A stretch of DNA of 64,000 bases from NCBI GenBank assembly GCA_037176885.1, contig JAWWNJ010000040.1, positions 806,001-870,000 of the forward strand. Reading direction: 5' to 3'. This document shows positions 11,110 through 22,040 of the stretch, piece after piece. Within the stretch, counting starts at the first letter, position 1. Every line of letters begins with the position of its first letter. Both the position numbers and the translations under genes were made by a program. The notes below the pieces were generated by a model. It saw only the letters and a program-made list of their open reading frames with translations, was not told the origin of the DNA and made no database searches. The stretch comes from Favolaschia claudopus (taxonomy: Eukaryota; Basidiomycota; Agaricomycetes; Agaricales; Mycenaceae).

Positions 11110-12122
11110 ACCGATCGCTTGATCATGTGACTACCACGTTTTCATCATACATATGACCTTTAATACGCTTTTTGCTCTGTCCTGTGTCCATATTTCAATG
11201 GCGACGCCGCCGCTCAACGCTCCTTACGTTTCTGTGAAGTCATTCTAATCGACAACTTGCATTGCACTAACTTTCTACCATAGTCCGCTTGTAGTATCAC
11301 CCAAGATTACCTAGATTTCACCAGCTGTGATGATTCAAGCGTTGCTGCTCGGTTTTATGGTCAATACTTACCAAATGTTGACAGCTATCCGCGACTCTGT
11401 CCTCTCGCTGGCTTCGCTGATCGATCTGTATTCTTACTCTGGTCGGTGGAATCCGCCTTTCTTGAACACCAAAACTGATGCAGATCCTCAAGCTGAGATC
11501 TCCTGCACCTCCCTGAAATCTTGCAGCCCACAAAACACATATCCCCGCCCCATTCTTGCTCACATAGTTGTTCACGGTCTCGTTTTCGAGCTGCTTACCC
11601 CACAGTCCGCTTGTTTTTTGGACTGACTTTCGACTCCTCGGTTTCTGACGCCAACGGAATGACTCTGCGACGTGGATCGGAGCATTATTCTTCGCGCCGT
11701 TCCCCGTTCTTACTGTATTTTCACTTTGAATATCAACCTTGTGTCTGTCTTAGGATGGTAGAGAAGGTACTGTCAAAAGAACTTGATCCCAATTTTGCAT
11801 ATTTGGCTGTAGAGAGAGACGATTTCCAGCTTGTGTTGACAACTTTTCCGGAGACAACTTTGGCTGCTAAGGTAACCCCCATCCACCCTCTAGAAAGGAC
11901 GTGAGCCCAGAAGTATACGGAGACTACTACAGTGGTGATGGAAAGATCTGCACGCGGAGTTTCTCACGCAATTCTGGGTCGAATGACCTCGAATAAAATG
12001 CTGACATTGGAATAGAACATTTTCAAGATTTTTGGGATACATACCTTGCCTAACGGCGTGGTGTGGAATGAATTTATTTGTGATTTTCCGGAAAATCAAG
12101 TCCGTGGGAAGAAACACAATGC
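11110..12122. other. No gene recognised
   Basis: ORFs of 75-127 codons (for example 11327-11626 and 11521-11904, plus) show no recognisable domain or transposon ends. Confidence 0.4.
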
Positions 12123-12125
12123 AAT

Positions 12126-12323
12126 AGAGACTTTGCGGTAGCCACCGGTGGGCCGTGGCTATCCGAGGCTAATTTTTCTCGAGACCGGATGACAGCCTCT
12201 GGGTGGATTAGCCACTATTTTAATTTATACTATGGGATGCTAGGGTGGCTAACTTGATCGGGAGGCTCGAAAACCTATTGCACACGAAGAGCCACAAATA
12301 GCCACCGGTGGCTTCCGCAAAGT
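12126..12323. mobile_element. MITE of the AGAGACTTTGCGG family, right end clipped
   Basis: The left terminus AGAGACTTTGCGGTAGCCAC follows AAT (12123-12125). The right side ends CCACCGGTGGCTTCCGCAAAG, the inverted counterpart, but lacks the last TCTCT and a second AAT. Related copies are at 47694-47880 (complete) and 48925-48999 (half). Confidence 0.65.
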
Positions 12324-12877
12324 ACAGTATACAGTTGCCGACAGTTGAGTTTGGCTTACAGCATGAGCGATGGCTAATGTGGGTTTGTTTCAGCCGAATG
12401 CAATACTGTACTATTTCGATCATTTCGCCACGCACGTGATTTTTTAATTTTTCCGACAAATCTCCAAATTCCGCTAAAATCAATGGCTGATTGTGACTCA
12501 GAAACATCCAAGGAGTGACAATGAGAAACCTTGCGTTGATTTCCGGGGCCAGATATTGAGGTTGTGCGATGGTCAAGACGGTCGGCATTGAGGCAGACTT
12601 GAAAGGATGACAAAAAAAAAGACGGGAGTCGAACGAGGCCACTCGCGGACGTGGGCACTTCACCTAATCTCAAGCCACAATATTGAGGAAGTACCACGGC
12701 GCTAGTTGGAGATTCTCGGAGCCCATGGGCAGCAGGACCAACAGAAATGACTTATGGATATGTTTGACGATATAAATATAAGCGAGGCAAAGTGAGGAAA
12801 CTGAATGATCATATTTATTCCGAAGACAGGCGCAATTCCAGCAGTCGAAGGTGGGACACTGCCTAAATTTGTTTGCC
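12324..12877. other. No gene recognised
   Basis: Short minus-strand ORFs overlap one another, without a recognisable domain. Confidence 0.35.
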
Positions 12878-12885
12878 TGACCAAG

Positions 12886-13411
12886 TAAGGCTCCAACCGT
12901 TTCCGTGTGTAAACGTTTTAAACGGTTATATCCGTTTCTTTTTTCGTTTGTTTTGCCGAGGTCGACAAACGGTAAACAAAAATAAAACAAACGATTAAAC
13001 GGTTACTTACTTTCATCAGCCAGATCTGTGTGCCGAAACATCCGGTGCGCTGCCGTTCCATGCAAGTTGAAACCGGTGTTGATCCTGCGTTGATCCTGAG
13101 CATCAGGATCATCAAGTCAGTGCCTTAGCGGCTGAATATTCGGCTTCGAGACGGCGCACGACATCTTGATGCCTGCTTGGCCAAGTGAAGCATGGCTCCA
13201 GCGATGAGTGTACACATTTTGTAAGTCCATTCAAACCTCGTTGAACTTATTTGATACCTCGAGAAGTGAGATCTCTGTGGTTTGAGCTATGCCGCTCCGG
13301 GCCGCCCCAACATCCGTTTTAAACGATTAAAAAGATTTTTCTAAAGGTTTATTACCGTTTCCGTTTGTTTTGCCCTCGGGCGCAAACGAAAACTAAAAGG
13401 TTGGAGCCTTA
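12886..13411. mobile_element. 526-bp non-autonomous hAT element
   Basis: The termini TAAGGCTCCAACCGTTT and AAAAGGTTGGAGCCTTA are inverted. They are flanked by a perfect 8-bp duplication TGACCAAG (12878-12885, 13412-13419), the hAT signature. The interior is rich in CGTTT/AAACG words near both ends (such as AAACGGTTA, CCGTTTCCGTTTG), likely transposase-binding sub-terminal repeats. No ORF of note. Confidence 0.85.
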
Positions 13412-13779
13412 TGACCAAGGCGGCAGCTTCAGCTAAATGCCGCTGGCGTGTGGGATCCGGGATTCCTTTGACATGCTATAACATTCAAGTCAGCTTGACC
13501 ATCCGCCGCAAAGAAAAAATAATTTCCGGATGTTTTCGCCTTGTAGGTCATCGTCGTTAAGCATAGATTGCCAAGAGCTCATAAATAATTCAGAAGCAGA
13601 TATAGACGCTGCCAAGATTGGTGTGTTCTCAGCGGACATGACACTCTGAACTGCGTGCGGTTGCTGAGAAGAATCATGAGCAAAATATTATTTCGGAGCA
13701 ACGGAGAGAGAAGACCTGAAGGATGAGCTCCATGAGCTCGAGACGATCCCAATGTTTTGTTTCGAGATGATGCCGGAAG
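13412..13779. other. No gene recognised
   Basis: Sequence between the hAT element and the end of the hAT transposase relic; no feature seen. Confidence 0.35.
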
Positions 13780-14232
13780 TCATCCACAGTGCGGAAGAAT
13801 TTTCTCACTGGCTATAAATCGATGTAGCGTTAATGCAAACCTGATTTTCAAAAATTCACTTGCCTGTTTCAAATACCGAAGACGACGTAACATATAGAAA
13901 ACTGAGTCCCACCGCGTTCGCACGTCCGGGAATAGAGTCACAACCGCCAACTTGATTTTCTGAGTTGTGTTGACGTCAAGGAAAATGTACCATGACCCAG
14001 CAGTATTACCCTCCACAATGATGTTCTGGACTGGAGATCATCTCGGCGCTGGCCAGACTTACGGACATAAGCTACAGATTTCCGTGCTCGCCGAATAGGA
14101 CCGGCTTTGCGACTCGAAACTGCCGCGCGCTGCGCCCTTGGTGGGGCATCAGAAGATGAACTCGGGGTGGCGAGGTCGGTTTCTGTGTCCGAATACATTG
14201 CACTGTCGTCTTCCTTTTCCATAACCTGCATT

Positions 14233-14667
14233 TAGTGTTGCCGGAAGCTGGAGCTAGCTCCGAGCTGAGTTCAACTCCAACTCGACCCCTTCCCAAAAGT
14301 GGCACCTCGAGGTGATGCCAGCTCGCCTCGACAGTCTCGACTCCACCCTCGTCACCCAAAGCGGACGACGTGACATTTTGGGTGGTGTAACTGAGTGACA
14401 TCACACTCCCTCCCCAGTTTCTGTATTGGCCGTTTCTTGGCCGTTTTCGACGTATAAAAAGCAGTTTGAGCTTGAAGAGAGCTCAGGAAAACCTTCCACA
14501 TAAAAATTTGGTCCATTCTCCCCTAAAATTTTGCCCTTCGGGTCCCTGGGACACTAGATTCCCATATCCGGTATCAGCTCTGAGGCAGCTCCGGTCAACT
14601 CGAGCTGACAGCGAGCTGATGGGCAATCAACTCGAGTTCAGCTCCAACTCAGCTCCCGGCAACACTA
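14233..14667. mobile_element. 435-bp hAT-type MITE, copy 1
   Basis: Termini TAGTGTTGCCGG and CCGGCAACACTA, flanked by the 8-bp duplication CCTGCATT (14225-14232, 14668-14675). It is inserted in the hAT transposase relic between the RCFAH block and the acidic linker. A second copy at 53138-53751 looks identical apart from a nested insertion, so both moved recently. The interior has GAGCTGAGTTCAACTC-like palindromic words near both ends. Confidence 0.93.
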
Positions 14668-14724
14668 CCTGCATTGTAGCTTGTGCGCACAGGTTGATGA
14701 TGTGAGCGAAACATCTGATGTAGT

Positions 14725-15277
14725 CAAGGGCCTTCCGAGATAAGAAATTTCCTTATATAGAAGGGGGGGAGGGGGGTCCCGAGGGCCTCGAGAAAAAACT
14801 TTCATATGAATTTTTGTAACTCGGTTCTGAGGGTTGTATGCAGCAGATATATGCTAGGTACGTTGTTCTACAGCCTTATTTTAGCAATTCAGTACTTCAG
14901 ATCCAACTCTGGCCACCATGGTCCATTGTCACCGTCAGATGGGTTTGACCGCCGCTCGGGCCTCTGGGAGCCTCGGCTGTCAGTGTGTATGCTGTTGCTT
15001 GGTCCAGAAGACTGGTTGCTGACATTGAGAAATATCAATTTTGCAGAGTGCAGGTACGTGGAAATGTGCAAAATAACAGGTTCTTCGGTTCAAATGCTGA
15101 TGTTGAGTCCGAAAATACATAAATTTGATACAGCTAACAAATTGGGCAGTGTGAAGATCACGTGAATTTACCATATAAGGCATATTACGGCAGCAGGAAG
15201 GGAGGGGGGTCACCCGAAGTCGCTGAAAAAAAAAACTTCGACCCCCGGTACGGATTTCGCGGATCGGTATCCCCTTG
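14725..15277. mobile_element. 553-bp non-autonomous hAT-type element
   Basis: Flanked by the 8-bp duplication GATGTAGT (14717-14724, 15278-15285). Ends are CAAGGGCCTTCCGAG and its counterpart GGATCGGTATCCCCTTG, with only about 6 bp of strict inversion. Removing it restores continuity of the hAT transposase reading (the FDAKKNYI block to the RCFAHIINL block), which supports the boundaries. Confidence 0.75.
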
Positions 15278-15620
15278 GATGTAGTTCTTCTTCGCGTCAA
15301 AGTCTGGTATCAGGGGGATGAGACTAAACATCATTGAAGCATTGTTGGATGCGTTGTCAAGGGTGAAATGCCCAATCTGAGTTCGTCGGTCAACACGATA
15401 AATACCTGATTTGAATTTGAAACGTACCTTGTGAATAATCCCTGCATTTTCGAAAATAGAGGCGACAATACGTGCCAGCCGGTGGCCGCTGTGAGCACCG
15501 CGCACGCGCCGGAAAGCCATAATGGTTGGCTTTGCCAGAATTGGTTTTGCCGTCCAGGGTCTCGTGGATGAGTTGATGAATCAAAGTGTGGAAACATACC
15601 ACTTCTGCAGCTGCATAAGT

Positions 15621-17239
15621 GTAGGCGCCATATCGGTTATTCGAGACGTCGGGGAATCTGCTAGGTTCGTCCAGATCGATAGTGCCGGGTTAGAAATGAT
15701 TGTGTAATTTACAGTACAAAAATTACATGTAAATTACGCGTACAGTCGTAAACTAGGAAGCGCAACGATTAGCTTTCCCCGCCGATTATTGGATGAAAAA
15801 TGCACCAAAACTCTGAGTTTTGTGTGCTAGGGTAATAGCCCCGCATCCGTTCTGCAGATTCGTGAAAAATTCGGGGTCGATACAGTCTGTTTTGAGTGAG
15901 TTCAACGGCCAAAGTTTGGCTCCACCCAAATGGGCCAAATAACGTAGAAGAGCAACAACAGTAAACAAAGCTAGAATCCTTCCCCGCAGGTCGCGACAAC
16001 ATAGAGCATGTATATTTAGGTCCTAGAAGTATCATACCATAAATCAAGCATGCACAGAAACACCAGGTGGTGTTTATATTGCAAGGCAAAATTCACAATT
16101 CAGCTGAAAAAATCAAAAATCAGCAACAAACCAGCTGGTTCTAGCCCTTCAAAGAAGCTATTCAGTCCAATTTTTTTGCCAATGGGAAAAAAGGTCTGTG
16201 GGGACTTTTTAGACACCAAATTTTCCATGGAGATGTTCAAAGGTTTGGGGAAATCACAAACTTCCTTCCAAAATTGGGCTTTTTCGACAAATTGCGCTCC
16301 CACTGCCCAGGGAAGTAGTTTTTAGGCTCCAAAAAGTGGTACATTGAATTCAGCGACCTCAAAAATGGCAGGATAGTGCAAATTCCAGCTCACCAAAATT
16401 TCCGCGGGTAGGTACGGAATATGCGTGTTGCTCTTCTACGTTACGTTGCGCTTCCCAGTTTACGACTGTATTACTCGGCCTCAGCGTTATGCGTGACATC
16501 ATAGAATTTTGGAAACGACACCGATAAAATCCGTTTCAGTCATACAGATTGGTACAGTACTCGCCCGCCTACCTCCGCTGGATGCCTGTCGAAGCTTCCT
16601 ACGCCCATGAAGTCCGTCGCGACCGCCGCATCCTTATCCGCGCTCCCGTCGTTGATGGGTCGAATCAGGACCTCCACATCGCTACCCTCCTTCTGGAGGA
16701 AGATACTCTGAATACTTGTCTTGCCCCTCGCTCGTCTCGTCCATCGCGCCCGCTTCCTCATTTCTCCTAACACTGCATCGAATCAGGCCATCCGCATCGC
16801 TAGCCTCCTCGGTGCGCGGCGCCGTCGGGCACCGAGGGCACGCAATCCAGCAAGAAAAAAACACGCGGGGTTTGTGGCGAAGCCCCGACAAACTTAAGCA
16901 CCCCGCCTTCGGCAGGGCCGGCTCGCGACCGCCGCAGAATTTTGATTCACCTTCACATCGCCACGCCACATCTCGCATGTCCTCCCCCTCGTCGTCCCGC
17001 GCCCCTGGTCCTCTCCAAGTCCTGTGCTTCAACCCGCGTCATGTCCTTCCCCTTCCAAGCTTCTCTGAATCTGCTTTCGTTTCCCTCGAATTGGCGTCAT
17101 GTACCCTCAAACTCGGCAAGACACTACCCACAAACACGACTAGACTCTACCAACACCGCTCGAATTTTACACGCCACCAACCATTTCATTTGCTGTATTG
17201 TAGTTTACTATAGTACAGCACCGCGTCTTAGTAGTTACT
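15621..17239. other. No gene; dispersed repeat words
   Basis: 15741-15767 and 15940-15955 are the two halves of the word seen intact at 16430-16472, as if about 170 bp had inserted between them. 16538-16560 resembles a MITE end at about 51918-51935 (CATACAGAT.GGTACAGTA). ORFs at 16549-17241 have no recognisable domain. Confidence 0.35.
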
Positions 17240-17700
17240 AGTCTGTTAGTTACCGCGTCAAATAACCGGCGGCCTGCGTTATTATGTCAGCATCACGGAA
17301 GCACGCACAAACAAATGGTAAGCGACACGCGACTTGACGCGTTTGCAATGCATTCCTCTAATCGTAGGCGTCCGGACTGCGCACCCAGTATACTCGGACG
17401 CCAACTCAACACTCTTCATGAAGTCAGCTCGGCTCCAATGGGGCGGGATACGATTTTCGACCGTTTTGGGCCATAACACAACCGGGATGTTAGTACGGCG
17501 AGTATTAGGCTGAAAATATCAAGCAAGGATGAGCAACAATTTTATCTGGCTATATTACTGCTGTCTGAGAAGATCCGACGCCTTTCTGCGCCCTTTAGGC
17601 CCCAGGACGCGTCCTCGTCGCGTCCCACATTGGTTCACGTAAGCTTCCTAAAACGGATAAGGCAGGCCGCCGGTTATCAGAGCGCGGTAACTAACAGACT
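17240..17700. mobile_element. 461-bp TIR element
   Basis: The left arm AGTCTGTTAGTTACCGCG, continuing to AACCGGCGGCCTGC, is mirrored by the right arm GCAGGCCGCCGGTTAT and CGCGGTAACTAACAGACT: about 45 bp with a few mismatches. No convincing target duplication was found. It is non-coding apart from a 65-codon frame. Confidence 0.6.
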
Positions 17701-17826
17701 TTATTGAGCGAGGTACGAGCTAGAATCAATAAAGCGTCTGTCTAGAGAGACTAAGTAGTTACATAGTTTACTTGTTGCGGTATAAAAATGCTGATACCAA
17801 AAAGAGAAATCACATGCTCTGATTCG

Positions 17827-19660
17827 TCATAGAGAGCTGGTAGTACACGTGTTTGCGCCAGCCATCGTGGCCACCATCCAGCTTCCGGGCTTGTCCTTTA
17901 ACTCATTGAACGAGGCCTGCGGAAAGAAAAAGACATGGCTAACTCGTCCAGGGGTGATTCCATTGGAACTGATGTGGGATCCCGATTTCCACGTCCCAAC
18001 AGTATGGTAGAGCAGACCAGACATAAAAATAATAATGTCACCCTGGCGGTAACTGTTGAAGCTTAGTGAGAGCTCGTGTAAGCACATATTTTGCCGTACC
18101 TGAGCTTCACATCGATTTCTGACAAGTACAGTTCACCGCCCGCAAAGTCACCCACGCAGAAGGACGCTGTAGGGCCATCATCGAGACCATCGACGTGCTC
18201 CAGAACCTGCAACTTATATACAATTGCCCTGCCAATCCAGGGACCTGGGTCAGCTATCTCCCAGACCCCAGCTTTGAATGCTGCCGAATACTTGGAGTAG
18301 TATTCTGGGAACGCCACCTCAAACATGCAGCTCAAGTAGATAGCCACCTCCTGTGTAGCCTGAAAGTAGTGGCGCACGGCAACAGCCGCTTGGCAGCCGC
18401 GGAAGAAATCGCTGGAAGGCATGAAGGGTCCTTTCTGATGATGGTGGTAAGTAAGCAATGTAAATGAAACAGAAAAACTCACCGAGTGCCCCTGCATAGG
18501 CCAGCAATGAACGAGATGAGTAACTCCAGCTCTTTCGGATACCACCTCCGCTGTGCCAGATGCATGCATATGGGGTGTATGTCATGAATTTGTCATCCTC
18601 TACATGTCGAACATCTCGTTCTGGCGCCACGGGTTGAACAACGGCGTGAAGCATCTGAGCTGCTTCCCAGGTCCTTTGAATCAACGATTGCTGTGAAAGA
18701 TTGTCAGAAGTATCGAACTTAATTTTGCGTCCACATACGTTGAGGCCGTCATAATTCTCCTCAGTTCTCAGGAAGCGAGGGTAGTGTTCTACAGCTCTTT
18801 CCTGACTCCCGGGATAAGGATATTTGCCTTTGTTCAAACAAGTATTTTGCTACCCAATGTGGACTCACTCCAATCATTCTCGAATCACTTCCATGAGCAG
18901 CAAAAACACAAGCCAAAGTCGTCCCATTTATGTCTTTGAAAACTCCCGACATAGCATCTGCTGAGAACTCTCGCATACTCTGGACCTTTGCGGCCGCTTC
19001 AGCCTTGAGTGCCTTCGTATTTTTAGGCCGTTTCTTTAGTTCATTGATATCCACAGGCACAATAAAGACGTCGGTATCGAGTGCCCAGCGAGCCGCTTTT
19101 TTACGCGCGTAGATCACAAAGTCAATGTGAGGGACTACGGGGGTGTAGCAAGTCAAGCTTGGCTTTTTGACTGCTGCTGCTTTTAGCTACGAATCGACCG
19201 AACTTAGATCGGGAAACCCTATGATATATACGTAGCAAGACGCACCCTAGCAGCTCTTGCTGCCTTTTCAGCCTTCGTCAAAGCATTTTTTCCTTTATGT
19301 TGCGTTTCATAGGGCCCAGATTTACTCTAGGGATCCTTTCAGTCAAGGTAATGCATGACTTGAAAACCAACCTCAGCCTTTGATTTCCGGATCGGCAATT
19401 TGCTGGCTCTCATTTCTGGGTTGTTTCGATTTAGAAGACCATAACTTGAAGCAGCGGCCGTTACTGCCTGTAAAGAGGTCAAGAAATCCATTTCATGTGG
19501 GAGGAGTGGCATCTCCGATTCTAAAAGGACACATGGGAAGAACGGCTTCCGATTGATTGAATGGGCGTTTTTAGACTCGTTGTGCTGGGGCTTTAGCCAA
19601 AGGTGCACCAAAGGGCCGTGTGGAGCAGTCAATCCTAATTTATTTTTCCAATTCACTGCA
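17827..19660 (-). pseudogene. TET/JBP-like 2OG-Fe(II) dioxygenase gene, probably decayed
   Basis: Minus-strand exons can be joined across short introns at 19327-19371, 19187-19245, 18802-18868, 18435-18482 and 18053-18099. The last exons carry a double-stranded beta-helix signature: LEHVDGLDDGPTASFCVGDF (HxD iron ligands), FAGGELYLSEIDVKL, then GDIIIFMSGLLYHTVGTW (distal His) and TPGRVSHVFFFPQ (2OG-binding Arg). This pattern fits TET/JBP-like DNA base oxygenases, which are expanded in basidiomycetes and linked there with KDZ transposons. Between about 18600 and 18530 the frame changes without an obvious intron, so one frameshift is likely. The 5' end is uncertain because a dispersed repeat begins near 19664. 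It could also be another 2OG oxygenase family. Confidence 0.55.
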
Positions 19661-19663
19661 TTA

Positions 19664-19896
19664 GAGTGTACAGTATTTTGACGCTCCTTTACACACCTAA
19701 ATTTGTATCCCATATAACTTTCGTCGAGGATCAGATATTGTGAAATAAATTTGATAGAGTCGTTCCTGAAGGTCTTAAGAAGGGTTGACCAAGTTTTGGA
19801 GGCTATACGGTCATTTTGTACATTGTATTTTAGCGGAATACCGTGAAGATCAGCTACAGTATCTTTACGCTGCTTTAGTGACATTCCTTTGCACAC
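19664..19896 (-). repeat. Dispersed element end abutting the oxygenase gene
   Basis: TACAGTATTTTGACGCTCC followed by TTTACACAC starts here and recurs at 38448-38475, with different sequence on the left in each case. That marks an element boundary. The reading frame to the right encodes CVKERQNTV in both copies. Element type unknown. Confidence 0.45.
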
Positions 19897-20207
19897 TGTG
19901 ACATTTCTCCCTCAGTTTTCATTCAAGGTCTGAGATACACTGCATTCAGGACCCCTCTAGCAACGCCAAAAGGCTCGGTTTGGCTGCATCGTGGCAGCTT
20001 CGGCTAACTGAGGCTATGCTGCGGCTGCCTTCGGCCAGGTCACCCAGCCGCGGACATAGCCGAAGCGCCGGCAGGTGTGGCTAGGCCGTCGGCTGCCGTC
20101 GGCCAGCTTTGGCTGAGGGACTAGCCGTAAGCCAGCGCCATGATGGCTGAGTTGCCGCCCTTCTCTGCCGGCTCATATGGATGGTCTGGGGATTGGCTAA
20201 GATCACG
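19897..20207. repeat. CTTCGGC/GCCGAAG-rich patch
   Basis: About 19955-20155 is dense in GGCT, CTTCGGC and GGCCAG words in both orientations. It could be a small palindromic repeat; no termini identified. Confidence 0.3.
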
Positions 20208-20307
20208 TCATCCCCTCCTCGTCATCTCATCCTTTTTGCTTCCTCCCACCACACTCGCTTTCTCCCCGCCTTCGCTGCCCTCCTCCTCCTTAGTTTTTCT
20301 TTGTCGT
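20208..20307 (+). repeat. Split direct repeat A1
   Basis: 100-bp pyrimidine-rich repeat identical to 21875-21974. It contains CCTCCTCCTTAG, a plausible 3' splice site just before the open frame of the recombinase. Confidence 0.9.
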
Positions 20308-20371
20308 TGCGGACCTCATCTGGTACAGTCTCAAACCTGCCACCCGCGCTGGGTACGATGGTGTCGTTGCC

Positions 20372-21697
20372 ATGTACTCCGCCTTTGCCCGAAGCCGTGG
20401 TTTCACCCATCCTGACGGCAAGGTGCTCCCCGCCACCGCCGCTGGTCTCCAGCTCTGGATCGCAGAGAAGGCTCCCTTTGTCCAGCCTGCTACGCTCTCC
20501 CGTTACCTCTCCAGCTTGCGTACCATCCACATCGAGCATGGATGGTCAGTTGAGGCGCTTGACGACCCCATTCTCAAGCGCCTCATCAGCGCCGCTGAAC
20601 GCCGGTATGGTACTGCGCCCCGCCGCCTTCGTCGGCCCATCACGCGCCAGATCCTCGCTGACATTATCGCGGAGCTCCCAGACGACCATGATGGTAGGAT
20701 GCTCGCCTCCGCTTTCACCCTTGCCTGGACAGCATTCATGCGCTGCGGGGAGTTCACAGTCGCTGACGGTGCAGCCTTCGACCCCTCCATTAACCTTACA
20801 GAGGGCTGCATCTCGAATGTCACTGACTCCTCCCTTCTCTGCACCATCCAGGCAAGCAAGACGGACCCTGGACGGCGAGGGGCTCAGGTCCTTTGTGGAG
20901 CCGCTGTTGGTGCCCCAACCTGTCCTGTTGCCCGGTTCAGAGCGTACCGTGAGTGTCGTCCAGCTGTCTCCCCGTATGCTCCGCTGTTCGTCACCTCCAC
21001 GGGTGCACCCCTCTCACGCTCCTTTGCCCTCTCCGCACTTGACGACTGCCTTCGAAGGGCTGGGTATAGCTCGGGTGAGTTCACCGGCCACAGTTTCCGC
21101 CGTGGAGCTGCCTTTGCTGCTGCGGAGGCAGGGTACACTCAGGAGCAGATCAAGCTCCTGGGCCGCTGGAAGTCGGACGCGTGGAAGCTCTATGTTGACT
21201 GCCCCCTCTCCATGCTACGTGAGTTGTCCTCCAAACTCCACTCCACCTCTGCCATCTATCGCTCCCGTCCTGCCTCCACGCCCCCTGTTGCCCCCACTAC
21301 CCCTCCCCGTCTCTTCATCCGGATTCCAGCCCGTCCCACACCTCTCCCCCCTCCACCCCCTCCCCCTTCCCTCCCTGCTTCCAAGCGGCCTTCCTCGAAG
21401 CGCGCGCCTCCACCTCTCCCCCCTCCACCCAACCCCCCGGTTCTCTCCACTTCTAAACACCCTTCTTCGAGACGTGCAGCCGCATCTGTCCCCCCTCCAT
21501 CCGCTCCCCCTGCCCCCTCTACTGCAAAACGGTCTTCTTCGAAACGCGTGCCTCCGTCTGTCCCCCCTCCATCCTTACCAGCCTCGCTCCCCCGTCCCTT
21601 GAGGGCGCCAAAGCCTCCTCGCGCCGGACCCACACGTACTGCTGCTGTTTCCCGTCAAGCACAGATTACGCGGCGACGTGAGACTGGCTGGTACTAG
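20372..21697 (+). CDS. Tyrosine recombinase (phage-integrase fold)
   Basis: A 441-codon frame from this ATG. The catalytic set is visible: Arg124 in AFMRCGEF, Lys163 in QASKTDPGRRG, His240 and Arg243 in TGHSFRRGAA, Trp266 in LLGRWKSDAW at the second-His position, and the nucleophile Tyr274 in WKLYVD. An N-terminal SAM-like region precedes it (residues 1-90). From about residue 290 a Pro/Ser-rich tail with four SSKR/SSRR units follows and is probably disordered. The frame is open upstream to 20294 and encodes SLKPATRAGYDGVVAMY, like the usual start of this domain. The real start may therefore lie upstream, perhaps via splicing at the TTAG in A1. It should join the element's circular DNA to the target. 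Confidence 0.85.
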   Translation: MYSAFARSRGFTHPDGKVLPATAAGLQLWIAEKAPFVQPATLSRYLSSLRTIHIEHGWSVEALDDPILKRLISAAERRYGTAPRRLRRPITRQILADIIAELPDDHDGRMLASAFTLAWTAFMRCGEFTVADGAAFDPSINLTEGCISNVTDSSLLCTIQASKTDPGRRGAQVLCGAAVGAPTCPVARFRAYRECRPAVSPYAPLFVTSTGAPLSRSFALSALDDCLRRAGYSSGEFTGHSFRRGAAFAAAEAGYTQEQIKLLGRWKSDAWKLYVDCPLSMLRELSSKLHSTSAIYRSRPASTPPVAPTTPPRLFIRIPARPTPLPPPPPPPSLPASKRPSSKRAPPPLPPPPNPPVLSTSKHPSSRRAAASVPPPSAPPAPSTAKRSSSKRVPPSVPPPSLPASLPRPLRAPKPPRAGPTRTAAVSRQAQITRRRETGWY

Positions 21698-21779
21698 CAT
21701 GCTGTTTGTGGAGTGCCTCTGGCTTCTGCGCTCTTCCTCCCCCACCTTTGGCTGGTCGCTTGCGCAGAGCTTTGTTCTT

Positions 21780-21873
21780 GGGCTGCCGAGGCCCTCCCTT
21801 GCTGTAGAGGTATTGCGGACTCGAGAGCCGAGTCATCTGCCCAAAAGTAGACAAAAAATCATATTTCTCACGT
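21780..21873 (+). repeat. Split direct repeat B1
   Basis: 94-bp repeat identical to 22041-22134, beginning GGGCTGCCGAGGCCCTCCC and ending TTTCTCACGT. Confidence 0.9.
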
Positions 21874-21874
21874 G

Positions 21875-21974
21875 TCATCCCCTCCTCGTCATCTCATCCT
21901 TTTTGCTTCCTCCCACCACACTCGCTTTCTCCCCGCCTTCGCTGCCCTCCTCCTCCTTAGTTTTTCTTTGTCGT
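21875..21974 (+). repeat. Split direct repeat A2
   Basis: Identical to A1 (20208-20307); joined to B1 with one base (G) between. In DIRS-like elements the B1A2 join serves as template for completing the ends. Confidence 0.9.
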
Positions 21975-22040
21975 CCCACCCTCCATCCCCAGCTTCTCCT
22001 TAGTCTTTTGCATACCTGTGTAGACTTTTAGTTACACGGG

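Larger units (their letters stand above)
13780..15620 (-). pseudogene. hAT-family transposase, interrupted by two insertions
   Basis: Minus-strand pieces occur in hAT order. About 15330-15530 encodes GAHSGHRLARIVASIFENAG; then, after a likely 50-bp intron, IGHFTLDNASNNASMM. About 14680-14720 encodes RCFAHIINLCAQ. About 14050-14231 encodes an acidic linker and ARKSVAYVRKSGQRRDDLQ. About 13900-13990 encodes LFPDVRTRWDSVFYMLRR. These match the HxG, TxDNAxxN, RCxxHxxNL and TRWxS blocks known in hAT transposases. Two non-autonomous elements lie within it (14233-14667, 14725-15277), and a frameshift separates the last two blocks. The N-terminal zinc finger and the C-terminal dimerisation region are not seen. 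Confidence 0.8.

Noticed and set aside
12323..12405. TACAGTAT...ATACTGTA as a small MITE clipping the 12126 element
   Set aside because: Only 8-bp inverted ends and no restored target sequence; too weak.
20181..21602. 473-codon plus-strand ORF overlapping the recombinase
   Set aside because: It is a Ser/Pro/Leu-rich shadow of the recombinase frame; only the frame from 20372 has the catalytic residues.
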